From: Bacillus sp. Marseille-Q3570
GTDB lineage: Bacteria > Bacillota > Bacilli > Bacillales > Fictibacillaceae
Direction: 5' to 3'
Assembly: GCF_946151055.1 (NCBI RefSeq)
Contig: NZ_CAMGYZ010000005.1
Span: 248,001-312,000 of the forward strand
DNA: 64,000 nt
Each line of letters starts with the position of its first letter. The stretch's first letter is position 1. Of the stretch, positions 33,988-40,694 are shown in pieces. Both the position numbers and the translations under genes were made by a program. The notes under the pieces were generated by a model. That model saw only the letters and a program-made list of their open reading frames with translations, was not told where the DNA came from and ran no database searches.

Positions 33988-35714
33988 ATGAGAATTAATC
34001 ACAACATCGCAGCTCTTAATACTTACCGGCAGTTGGGAGCTGCAAATGCGGGTCAATCAAAATCAATGGAAAAATTATCTTCTGGTTTGCGCATCAATCG
34101 TGCAGGTGATGATGCAGCTGGACTAGCAATATCTGAAAAAATGCGAGGACAAATTCGAGGATTAGATATGGCACAAAAAAACTCGCAAGATGGAATCTCA
34201 ATGATCCAAACTGCTGAAGGTGCATTAAACGAAACTCATAGTATTCTTCAACGGATGCGTGAATTATCAGTTCAAGCAGCAAACGATACAAATACAAGTG
34301 ATGACCGTGCAGAAATTCAAAAAGAAATTGATCAATTAGTTGATGAAATTGATCGAATTGGTAATACAACAGAATTTAATACGAAAAAACTTATTAATGG
34401 AGATGCATCACAAAAGGCAGAGTTAACTTCGGGTGGTACTAATATTGTTTCTTCTAAAGCGGTAAGTGCCATGAATATTGATACTTATGATGTTGAAGTA
34501 GGAACCGTCTCTAAAGTAGCAGCTAATTTTAACGCAGGAACAACTGGTATTGCAGATACTGATCTTACACTAACTGGTAGTAATTTTGATGTGAACAACT
34601 CTTATAAACTTGTAGTCACAAATTACGATGGATCAGCAAATACGGCAGATATTGCATTACAAGATGCAGATGGTAATACACTTATTTCAGCGACAGGTCA
34701 AAGTACAACTGGTGCTATTACATTAGACTCTAGTGGTGCTGATGAAATTACAATTGCATCAGGCGCTATTTCTGCGAATGGTACCTCAACTTTTGATTTT
34801 GGAATGAATGCGACCTATACTGTAAAAGATAGTGGTGGTGCAACTGTTGATACTAAAACTGCAACTACAACTGATGGTTCAGTTTCAGTAGGTGGATTTG
34901 AATTAACCGTAGATAATACATTAACAGCTGCTACAGATGCTACAATTGATGTTACAGGGGATGCACTTCAATTTCAAATTGGTGCTAATGATAATCAATC
35001 AATAAGATTAGCAATGTCAGATATGCGATCTGCAGCATTAGGTGTAGATAGTATCGATGTATCCTCATACTCAAATGCAAAAGATGCAATTTCTACAATA
35101 GACTCTGCGATTAAAGATGTATCAGCTGAACGTTCTAAGCTAGGTGCATATCAAAATCGACTAGATCACACTATTAATAATTTAGGTACTTCTTCTGAAA
35201 ACCTAACTGCTGCGGAATCTCGTATCCGTGACGTAGATTATGCTTTAGCTGCCTAAGCAGTGACAAGCACAGTCGTCCTAGCTGGTAACGGCTAGTGATC
35301 ATAATCGGGTGAATTGCTGGAAACCCCTTAGAGCTTTTCTTGCCACAACGAAGTTGGAAACGACAAGCGTGATGGTTTGAAAAAAGGAAAGATTGGGCAA
35401 TCAGCAGCCAAGCTCCTGTCTTGAAAAAGTGGAGAAGGTCCAACGACTAGGATAGACCATCTAAGGTAAATGCTATGATGATGAAATCCGTAGGTGAATC
35501 ATTGCGGTTCAACAATGTGGATCCGAAGTGCCCGGCCCCTACTAGATTGCTAGAGGGTGAAGATATAGTCTGGTCATTTATGAAAGTAAATGTTCGCACG
35601 ATGGCGAAAGAAATGATGAACCAAACAAAGAATTCTATTCTATCTCAAGCGGCCCAAGCCATGTTAGCGCAAGCCAATCAGCAGCCGCAAGGAGTTTTAC
35701 AACTTCTTAGATAA
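33988..35714 (+). CDS. hag: Flagellin Hag, split by a group I intron (exons 33988-35238 and 35601-35714)
   Basis: Hag is the filament subunit. Exon 1 (417 codons) starts MRINHNIAALNTYRQLG, carries the D0/D1 motifs KLSSGLRINRAGDDAAGLAISE and MIQTAEGALNETHSIL, and has a long T/S/D-rich variable centre (about residues 165-330). It ends LTAAESRIRDVD. Without splicing, translation reads YALAA and stops at 35256. Exon 2 (37 codons) supplies the canonical end, MAKEMMNQTKNSILSQAAQA through VLQLLR. The joined product has 454 residues with an intact C-terminal D0 helix. The start at 33988 follows AAGGAGGAAATTTATA. Expression is expected under sigma-D, CsrA/FliW and splicing. Confidence 0.93.
35239..35600 (+). 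ncRNA. Group I self-splicing intron in hag
   Basis: This 362-nt insertion lies between the codons for D and M of the conserved flagellin DVD-MAKEMM junction. Core elements can be read in order: P (GAATTGCTGGAAACCCC, 35311-35327), Q (GCAATCAGCAGCCAAGCTCC, 35397-35416), R (GGTCCAACGACTAGGATAG, 35437-35455) and S (GAAGATATAGTCTGGTC, 35559-35575). GACTA (35445-35449) with TAGTC (35566-35570) gives P7; CTAGC/GCTAG (35278-35295) gives P2; CATTTA/TAAATG (35575-35592) gives a P9-type hairpin. The exon ends in T and the intron ends in G, as required. P1 could not be drawn convincingly. No ORF of its own is present. Confidence 0.9.
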
Positions 35715-35728
35715 TTTATTTCTCATTA

Positions 35729-35758
35729 ATGGTCGTCTCATTTGAGGCGGCCATTTTC
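35729..35758 (+). terminator. Rho-independent terminator after hag
   Basis: A stem of up to 12 bp (35729-35740 with 35743-35754, two G-U pairs) is followed by TTTT. The minus-strand endonuclease gene ends inside this hairpin (stop codon at 35740-35738). Confidence 0.85.
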
Positions 35759-36694
35759 ACTTATATAATCAAAACAAGCTTGGGCACAAATACTTTTTTC
35801 GAACCCCGTTTTTAATTGAAGAGTGTTTAAGAGGTTTTGATTAGATGAAGTAATAATAATCTGATAGCCTCTTCTCGCATTTATAAGGTTTTGATATTTT
35901 ACATAAAATTGTTTTCTATAAATATCTGAATCTAGTTTTAGTAATAGAGGTGGGCTACGCGTGATTACATTGTTAATTTGTTTAGTTGGCTTATTAAGGA
36001 TAATTTCGTGAGGGAGATAAATCGTTGTTCTCTGGGGTTTATTCTGTGACGCTGGAATTGGTTGAAAGTATTTTCTACCCATTGAAGGAATCAAATGTGG
36101 TTTTACGATACTTAAAAAGTAAAATATGGAGGCTTTATCATATAACAACAGACGATTTTGTTTATCTGTTTTAAACGTTAATTGAAAGGAAGAAAATAAT
36201 ACCTCTTGAAGAAAATTAACCTCATTATTTGAAAAAGAGTCGGTAGAGAGAATAACTTTGGTTGCATTATTGTTTTGAACCTTTAAATTCCCATCATCCA
36301 TATACCACCATGCAAGTGATAATGGGGATAGATTTTTTCTTATGAATTCCTTTGGAAGTTGCTTTTTTCCTGATGGATACCATAATGCTTTAAGGAAATC
36401 AATAGATTCTGCAGTTTTGGATTGTACATAATAACACTCGGTAAACCCTTGTTTCATTCTAGGGTCTATCAGCTTTCGATACTTAGGAGCATTAAAGGGG
36501 AGATGCTCTTTTAACATGTCATAACAATATTTGCACCATTCTTTATCTGAGGATGCATGGGTAAACCTCAATCTACCTCTTTTTCCTTTCTCAATTGTTA
36601 TATTCCCATCACCCAATAATTTTCCTGTTAACATTTCTATAATATTTTTCGGAAGTATATTATTTAGCATTTCAATCGTGTCTATTTCACTCAT
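35738..36694 (-). CDS. LAGLIDADG homing endonuclease, free-standing, antisense to hag
   Basis: The 318-residue protein has two LAGLIDADG motifs: LTGKLLGDG at residues 22-30 (catalytic D29) and LAWWYMDDG at 127-135 (catalytic D134), so one chain can form a complete endonuclease. A C-terminal part of about 100 residues beyond the second domain is rich in basic and polar residues and may bind DNA. The best guess at the target is the intronless hag site where the intron lies 440 nt away, since the enzyme would then drive intron homing from outside the intron. The ATG follows AGAGGTTAAAT. The gene is AT-rich and absent from this position in B. subtilis. Its last codons (ENGRLK and stop) are read from the hag terminator. 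Confidence 0.88.
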   Translation of the reverse strand: MSEIDTIEMLNNILPKNIIEMLTGKLLGDGNITIEKGKRGRLRFTHASSDKEWCKYCYDMLKEHLPFNAPKYRKLIDPRMKQGFTECYYVQSKTAESIDFLKALWYPSGKKQLPKEFIRKNLSPLSLAWWYMDDGNLKVQNNNATKVILSTDSFSNNEVNFLQEVLFSSFQLTFKTDKQNRLLLYDKASIFYFLSIVKPHLIPSMGRKYFQPIPASQNKPQRTTIYLPHEIILNKPTKQINNVITRSPPLLLKLDSDIYRKQFYVKYQNLINARRGYQIIITSSNQNLLNTLQLKTGFEKSICAQACFDYISENGRLK

Positions 36695-36731
36695 ATTTAA
36701 CCTCTAATTATGGGAATGTATGTTCTTGTAA

Positions 36732-36737
36732 ATTATA
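36732..36737 (-). promoter_or_regulatory. Extended -10 promoter for the homing endonuclease gene
   Basis: On the minus strand TGTTATAAT gives a perfect TATAAT (plus positions 36737-36732) with an extended -10 TG one base upstream. No good -35 is present. It lies about 40 nt before the endonuclease ATG and 12 nt from the divergent flaG promoter. Confidence 0.55.
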
Positions 36738-36748
36738 ACATAATTTAC

Positions 36749-36775
36749 TTAAGAAATTGGTATTAATACCGATAA
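36749..36775 (+). promoter_or_regulatory. Candidate sigma-D promoter for flaG-fliDST
   Basis: TTAA (36749-36752), 15 nt and ACCGATAA (36768-36775) give six of eight matches in the -10 and the same TTAA -35 as the hag promoter. It lies 35 nt before flaG. Confidence 0.65.
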
Positions 36776-36809
36776 AAAAGATAGAGATAAGTTAATAGGG
36801 GGAGAGGTT

Positions 36810-37160
36810 ATGAGTGTAGGGAATGTCGGTTCATCTCCTTCGGTTTTTCCGAAACAAGATGGAAGATTAGAAACTCAAAATATTGAAAATCGATCGGTAC
36901 AAAAAGAGAATCACAAAGAACAGGATCTAGTTTTATCGAAACAGGATTTAAAAGAAAAAGTGGAGAGCATGAACGACTTCCTAGTACCTACACATACTTC
37001 ATTAAAATTCGAGCTCCATGAAAAGTTAGATCGTTATTATGTTCAGGTTATTAACGACAAAACAAAAGAAGTAATCCGAGAGATTCCGAATAAAAAGTTC
37101 TTGGATATGTATGCGGCGATGGCGGAATTAGTAGGAATTGTCGTAGACGAAAAAATTTAG
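36810..37160 (+). CDS. flaG: FlaG-like flagellar protein (YvyC)
   Basis: This 116-residue FlaG-family protein has a polar N-terminal half (residues 1-60, rich in Q, N, K, E) and the conserved C-terminal domain LKFELHEKLDRYYVQVINDKTKEVIREIPNKKFLDMYAAM. FlaG proteins affect filament length or polymerisation, but the mechanism is not settled. The ATG follows AGGGGGAGAGGTT. It is the first gene of the flaG-fliD-fliS-fliT operon. Confidence 0.92.
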   Translation: MSVGNVGSSPSVFPKQDGRLETQNIENRSVQKENHKEQDLVLSKQDLKEKVESMNDFLVPTHTSLKFELHEKLDRYYVQVINDKTKEVIREIPNKKFLDMYAAMAELVGIVVDEKI

Positions 37161-37172
37161 AGGTGAAATGGA

Positions 37173-38726
37173 ATGGACATGCGTATTGGTGGCCTTGCCA
37201 GTGGAATGGACATTGATCAGCTCGTCAAGGATCTGATGAAAGCAGAACGGATTCCACTTGATAAAATGAATCAGGACAAGCAGTTTCTTGAGTGGAAACG
37301 TGACGACTATCGTGAAATGAATAAATTGTTGAAAGACCTCGATCAGTTTATTTTTGACGGGGTATATCGACAATCGACTTACCTGACAAAGTCGGTTAGT
37401 AGTTCAAATGAATCTGCTGTAACAGCGTCAGCAGGGAATAATGCGACAGCAACAAGTACGAATATTGAGGTTCTGAGTTTAGCGAAAGTAGCGGTTTATA
37501 GTTCAGAAGCAAAAGTTTTAGATAACAATGGAAATGTTGTTTCAGGAGATACTAACATACAGGATGTTACTTTCGGTACTACCAGTGGAGACAAAAGCTT
37601 TACATCGCCCTTTAGTCTAAAATTAAGTGTCATCAAACCTGGCGAATCCCAGGCTAGTGATATCTCATTGGACATCGATCCTTCAACTGATTCCATCAAT
37701 GATATCATGGCCAAGATCAATGCACATACATCGTTAGGGGTTTCCGCTTTTTATGATGAAGCAACTAATAAAGTTGTTCTGACCATGAAGAATACCGGGA
37801 AAGATGCATCCATTTCGATCGGAGATGACACGACGAGAGACTTTTTCCAGGCGCTTGGATTCAGCAATGCTACCACTGGGACAGATCTTACTGGTAAAAC
37901 AGCTGGTGAGGACGCTTCATTCAAAATCAATGGTTTCCAAACGTCTCGAGCTTCTAACACTTTCACCATCAACGATGTGACATACAATTTAAAACAGGTT
38001 GGATCCGCGAACATTTCTGTCAGCCAGGATACAGATTCGATCTTTGACTCTATCGTCAAGTTCGTTGATAAGTACAATGAGACGATTGAGAAGATCAATG
38101 GTGAGATTGGTGAACAGCGGTATCGTGATTTCCAACCTTTGACGAAAGAGCAACGAGAGGGTATGGAAGATCGTGAAGTCGAGCTTTGGGAAGAGAAGGC
38201 GAAGAGTGGGATGCTGCGTGGCGACACGATTTTATCAGGCGGGTTGAACGCCATGCGCTCAGGTCTTTACTCTCAGGTTACAGGAGCGAACGTTTCTTCT
38301 AACTATAACCAGCTGGCACAAATCGGGATTACGACTTCAAGCAATTATCGTGACGGCGGAAAGCTGATTATCGACCCGGATAAGCTCAAAAAAGCGATCA
38401 AGGATGATCCGAATGCTGTATACGAGTTGTTCATGAGCAAAGGGACGACAACCAGTGAACAGGGGATTGCGCGTCGTCTTCGTGAATCTATTTCAGACAC
38501 GATGAAAAAAGTCGAAGGAAAAGCTGGAAACGCGTTAAAAACAAATCAGCAGTTCACAATGGGCCGTAACTTGAACGATCTTGACTCGCGGATCGACAAT
38601 TTTGAACGGAAATTGGTCGGCATCGAGGATCGGTATTGGCGTCAGTTTACGGCGATGGAAAAGGCGATCAGCCGGATGAACCAGCAGTCTATGTTTTTGA
38701 TGAATCAATTTGGCGGCGGCATGTAA
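37173..38726 (+). CDS. fliD: Flagellar filament cap protein FliD
   Basis: FliD (HAP2) caps the growing filament and guides flagellin insertion. The 517-residue protein opens MDMRIGGLASGMDIDQLVKDLMKAERIPLDKM, the FliD_N signature. It has a variable S/T-rich middle and the C-terminal FliD_C block (SGMLRGDTILSGGLNAMRSGLYSQ, then a helical end IEDRYWRQFTAMEKAISRMNQQS). It starts 12 nt after flaG with AGAGGTGAAATGGA. Confidence 0.95.
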   Translation: MDMRIGGLASGMDIDQLVKDLMKAERIPLDKMNQDKQFLEWKRDDYREMNKLLKDLDQFIFDGVYRQSTYLTKSVSSSNESAVTASAGNNATATSTNIEVLSLAKVAVYSSEAKVLDNNGNVVSGDTNIQDVTFGTTSGDKSFTSPFSLKLSVIKPGESQASDISLDIDPSTDSINDIMAKINAHTSLGVSAFYDEATNKVVLTMKNTGKDASISIGDDTTRDFFQALGFSNATTGTDLTGKTAGEDASFKINGFQTSRASNTFTINDVTYNLKQVGSANISVSQDTDSIFDSIVKFVDKYNETIEKINGEIGEQRYRDFQPLTKEQREGMEDREVELWEEKAKSGMLRGDTILSGGLNAMRSGLYSQVTGANVSSNYNQLAQIGITTSSNYRDGGKLIIDPDKLKKAIKDDPNAVYELFMSKGTTTSEQGIARRLRESISDTMKKVEGKAGNALKTNQQFTMGRNLNDLDSRIDNFERKLVGIEDRYWRQFTAMEKAISRMNQQSMFLMNQFGGGM

Positions 38727-38755
38727 GCCGTGAAAACTTCTAAGGAGTTGTTTGA

Positions 38756-39160
38756 TTGACCATGTCTTTAAATGCATACAAAACGTATCAACAGAACTCA
38801 GTCGGAACGGCGTCTCCAGGGGAATTGACGTTAATGCTCTATAACGGATGCTTGAAATTTTTAAAACAGGCAAAAGGTGCGATTGAAGCCGGAAAAGTCG
38901 AAGAGAAAAACACCAATCTATTAAAAGCGCAAAAGATCATCCAGGAATTGATGGTGACGTTGAATACCGATGTTCCTGTAGGTGAACAGATGATGCAGCT
39001 TTATGATTATATGAACCGCCGTTTAATGGAAGCGAACGTGAAAAATGACATTGCGATCATTGAAGAGGTCGAAGGTTTGACAGTGGAATTCCGGGATACC
39101 TGGAAGCAAGTCATCCAGCAAAATCGAAAAGCGAGTTATGGGGCAGGGGGCCAGGCGTAA
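38756..39160 (+). CDS. fliS: Flagellin export chaperone FliS
   Basis: FliS binds the disordered C-terminus of flagellin and prevents premature polymerisation in the cytoplasm. The 134-residue protein shows AYKTYQQNSVGTASPGELTLMLYNGCLKFL and the helical remainder of the family. Two starts are possible: TTG 38756, which has AAGGAG at ideal distance, and ATG 38762; TTG is kept here. Its target, the C-terminal D0 region of flagellin, is exactly the part encoded by hag exon 2, so FliS binding depends on splicing. It overlaps fliT by one base. Confidence 0.95.
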   Translation: MTMSLNAYKTYQQNSVGTASPGELTLMLYNGCLKFLKQAKGAIEAGKVEEKNTNLLKAQKIIQELMVTLNTDVPVGEQMMQLYDYMNRRLMEANVKNDIAIIEEVEGLTVEFRDTWKQVIQQNRKASYGAGGQA

Positions 39161-39510
39161 TGAGTGTGGTGCAGGAGTTGTTGGAGCATACAGAAAAGAT
39201 ATATGATCATGTGAAACAGGGGCTGCCTGAAGAAGAGCCGGATCATTATTTCGAAGAGCTGAATGAGTACATCGATTATCGGCAAAAATTGATGGATCGA
39301 TTGACGGGAAACTACTCTTCTGAGGAAAAAGAGCTGGGAAAGCAGCTTGTTGAGATCAACAAGCTGATCCAGCCTTATCTAGACAATCAGATGCAGGAAA
39401 TCAAGTCGCAGCTTATGAAGATCAGGACGAAACGGACGAACAATACGAAATATGCAAATCCTTATCGAGGAAACAGTGCAGATGGGATGTTTTTTGATAA
39501 GAGGAAGTAG
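39160..39510 (+). CDS. fliT: Flagellar protein FliT
   Basis: This 116-residue helical protein sits at the fliT position after fliS. The sequence VVQELLEHTEKIYDHVKQGLPEEEPDHYFEELNEYIDYRQKLMDRL and the following charged helices fit FliT, a chaperone for FliD. Motif conservation is low in this family, so position and size carry most of the weight. It is translationally coupled to fliS (one-base overlap) and followed closely by an unknown gene. Confidence 0.85.
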   Translation: MSVVQELLEHTEKIYDHVKQGLPEEEPDHYFEELNEYIDYRQKLMDRLTGNYSSEEKELGKQLVEINKLIQPYLDNQMQEIKSQLMKIRTKRTNNTKYANPYRGNSADGMFFDKRK

Positions 39511-39516
39511 GTCGGA

Positions 39517-39900
39517 ATGTTAGCAATTGATCAGAAACAGTTTGAAGTTATCAGGCAGTATGTGGATTTACTTGCTATTGTGGAAGAGGGCTTTGAACAT
39601 ATTCAGGAAAAATATGAGCTAAGTCATTTTGAAGCCGGGGATCGAGTGCTTGGAGATGTGTTTCTCGCATTTTCACAATTCGAGATGGCGAACCAGACTT
39701 TAGTGGAAGCATTCGGGAAAGATGTGATTATACAAGAAGTCCAGATGTTCAGCTCAATCATTGAAATCGTCGAGGAGCTGGAAGTGAATTTTCATAATGA
39801 GGATAGTAAAAAGAACATCGTTTTATCGAAGTTGATCCCAGCCTTTTCATCGTGGAGCATCCTTATGCAAGCCAAGCTTCAACCGTATTTACAGCACTAA
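39517..39900 (+). CDS. Uncharacterised protein at the end of the fliDST operon
   Basis: I do not recognise this 127-residue protein. It is acidic and predicted helical, without signal peptide, membrane segment or cysteines (MLAIDQKQFEVIRQYVDLLAIV... LEVNFHNEDSKKNIVLSKLI... ending KLQPYLQH). It starts six bases after fliT and ends just before the operon terminator, so it is co-expressed with the cap protein and its chaperones. Size and fold type would suit another small export chaperone or a regulator, but this is a guess from context only. Confidence 0.75.
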   Translation: MLAIDQKQFEVIRQYVDLLAIVEEGFEHIQEKYELSHFEAGDRVLGDVFLAFSQFEMANQTLVEAFGKDVIIQEVQMFSSIIEIVEELEVNFHNEDSKKNIVLSKLIPAFSSWSILMQAKLQPYLQH

Positions 39901-39913
39901 TACATATTATTCG

Positions 39914-39942
39914 AAAGCCCGGAGCAGATCCGGGCTTTTTAA
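39914..39942 (+). terminator. Rho-independent terminator of the flagellar operon
   Basis: AAAGCCCGGA (39914-39923), a 5-nt loop and TCCGGGCTTT (39929-39938) are followed by a short T-run. A perfect 10-bp stem. Confidence 0.9.
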
Positions 39943-39953
39943 ATTTAAAAATC

Positions 39954-40016
39954 TTCAATATAAAGGCAACTAAGGCTCAGCCTGCGCTAAGGCTCATCAT
40001 TACAAAGTTTTCTTTA
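39954..40016. repeat. GGCTCAGCCTGCGC intergenic repeat, copy 2
   Basis: This is the second copy of the element at 15877. TTCAATATAAAGGCAACT leads into the shared 18-mer AAGGCTCAGCCTGCGCTA (39972-39989), with GTTTTCTTTA at 40007-40016. It has the same orientation and similar internal spacing. It marks the junction where the B. subtilis-like backbone is interrupted by the peptide-use block. Confidence 0.75.
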
Positions 40017-40076
40017 CTAATAGGACCATTTGGATATCCGAAACGTCTAACCTATTGAGAAGGGGAGGGGATAGTA

Positions 40077-40592
40077 ATGAGTTATTGGAAATCAACACTC
40101 TTTTTAGTTGTATTATTATTATCTATAGGTTGCAGTAACAGCGGACCACAAAGCGGTCAGTACGATTTGATTGCAAGTGAGAAGACATTGCCATCATGGG
40201 ATCATATAGAGATTGTTCCATTTGAGAGGGAGGAGGTGCCTCACTATCAATATTGGGTGAAAAAAGCGACCACCCAAGGAGAATACGAAAATTTATGGGA
40301 TGCTTTTGGATTTGAAAAACAAATGCCCTATACAAATTTTGAAGAAAAAGATGTCCTTTTTCTTGGTGTTCATGAGTCTGGCAGCTGCCCATACGAGATC
40401 GAAAAAATGGAATTACTCTCAGATGATGGAGCTATAAAAGTACAATTGATTGGACCAAGCGATGTCGAAGCTTGTACAGATGACGCAACGCCTAGAACAT
40501 TTCTAATAGGTTTAGCTAAAGAAAAATTCAAAAACGTAGAGGATGCCATCATTGTCCAGGGAGGCACTGAAACAAAGGTTCCGATCAATTAG
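40077..40592 (+). CDS. Predicted lipoprotein of unknown function
   Basis: This 171-residue protein has a lipoprotein signal: a short basic start, the hydrophobic core LFLVVLLLSIGC and a lipobox cysteine at C19, then an S/N/G/P/Q-rich linker. The mature part (about residues 30-171) contains two further cysteines (CPYEIEKM and ACTDDATP) that could form a disulfide outside the cell. No family was recognised. The ATG follows GAAGGGGAGGGGATAGTA. It stands alone, with a hairpin shared with the convergent amidohydrolase gene downstream. Confidence 0.7.
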   Translation: MSYWKSTLFLVVLLLSIGCSNSGPQSGQYDLIASEKTLPSWDHIEIVPFEREEVPHYQYWVKKATTQGEYENLWDAFGFEKQMPYTNFEEKDVLFLGVHESGSCPYEIEKMELLSDDGAIKVQLIGPSDVEACTDDATPRTFLIGLAKEKFKNVEDAIIVQGGTETKVPIN

Positions 40593-40608
40593 AATTCAGG
40601 GGGAACAC

Positions 40609-40682
40609 AAAGAAAAGTGTCCGACATCTCCAACAACACGATCTTCCTTAAAATGTTGTATAGACTCAGACACTTTCTTTAC
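40609..40682. terminator. Bidirectional terminator between convergent genes
   Basis: AAAGAAAAGTGTC (40609-40621) and GACACTTTCTTT (40669-40680) form a long-range stem with one bulged base. An inner CAACA/TGTTG pair (40631-40635 with 40654-40658) adds to it. A and T tracts on both sides would serve both the lipoprotein and the amidohydrolase transcripts. Confidence 0.6.
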
Positions 40683-40694
40683 AGCCCTTATCTG

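Noticed and set aside
35200-35280. A P1 helix of the group I intron
   Set aside because: A hairpin (35241-35260) just inside the intron is evident, but I could not pair the last exon bases with a guide sequence including a U-G at the splice site, so P1 is left open and is not claimed.
35475-35714. A 79-codon open frame running through the intron into hag exon 2
   Set aside because: Its first half is intron core sequence including the S element; only the exon 2 part is conserved flagellin.
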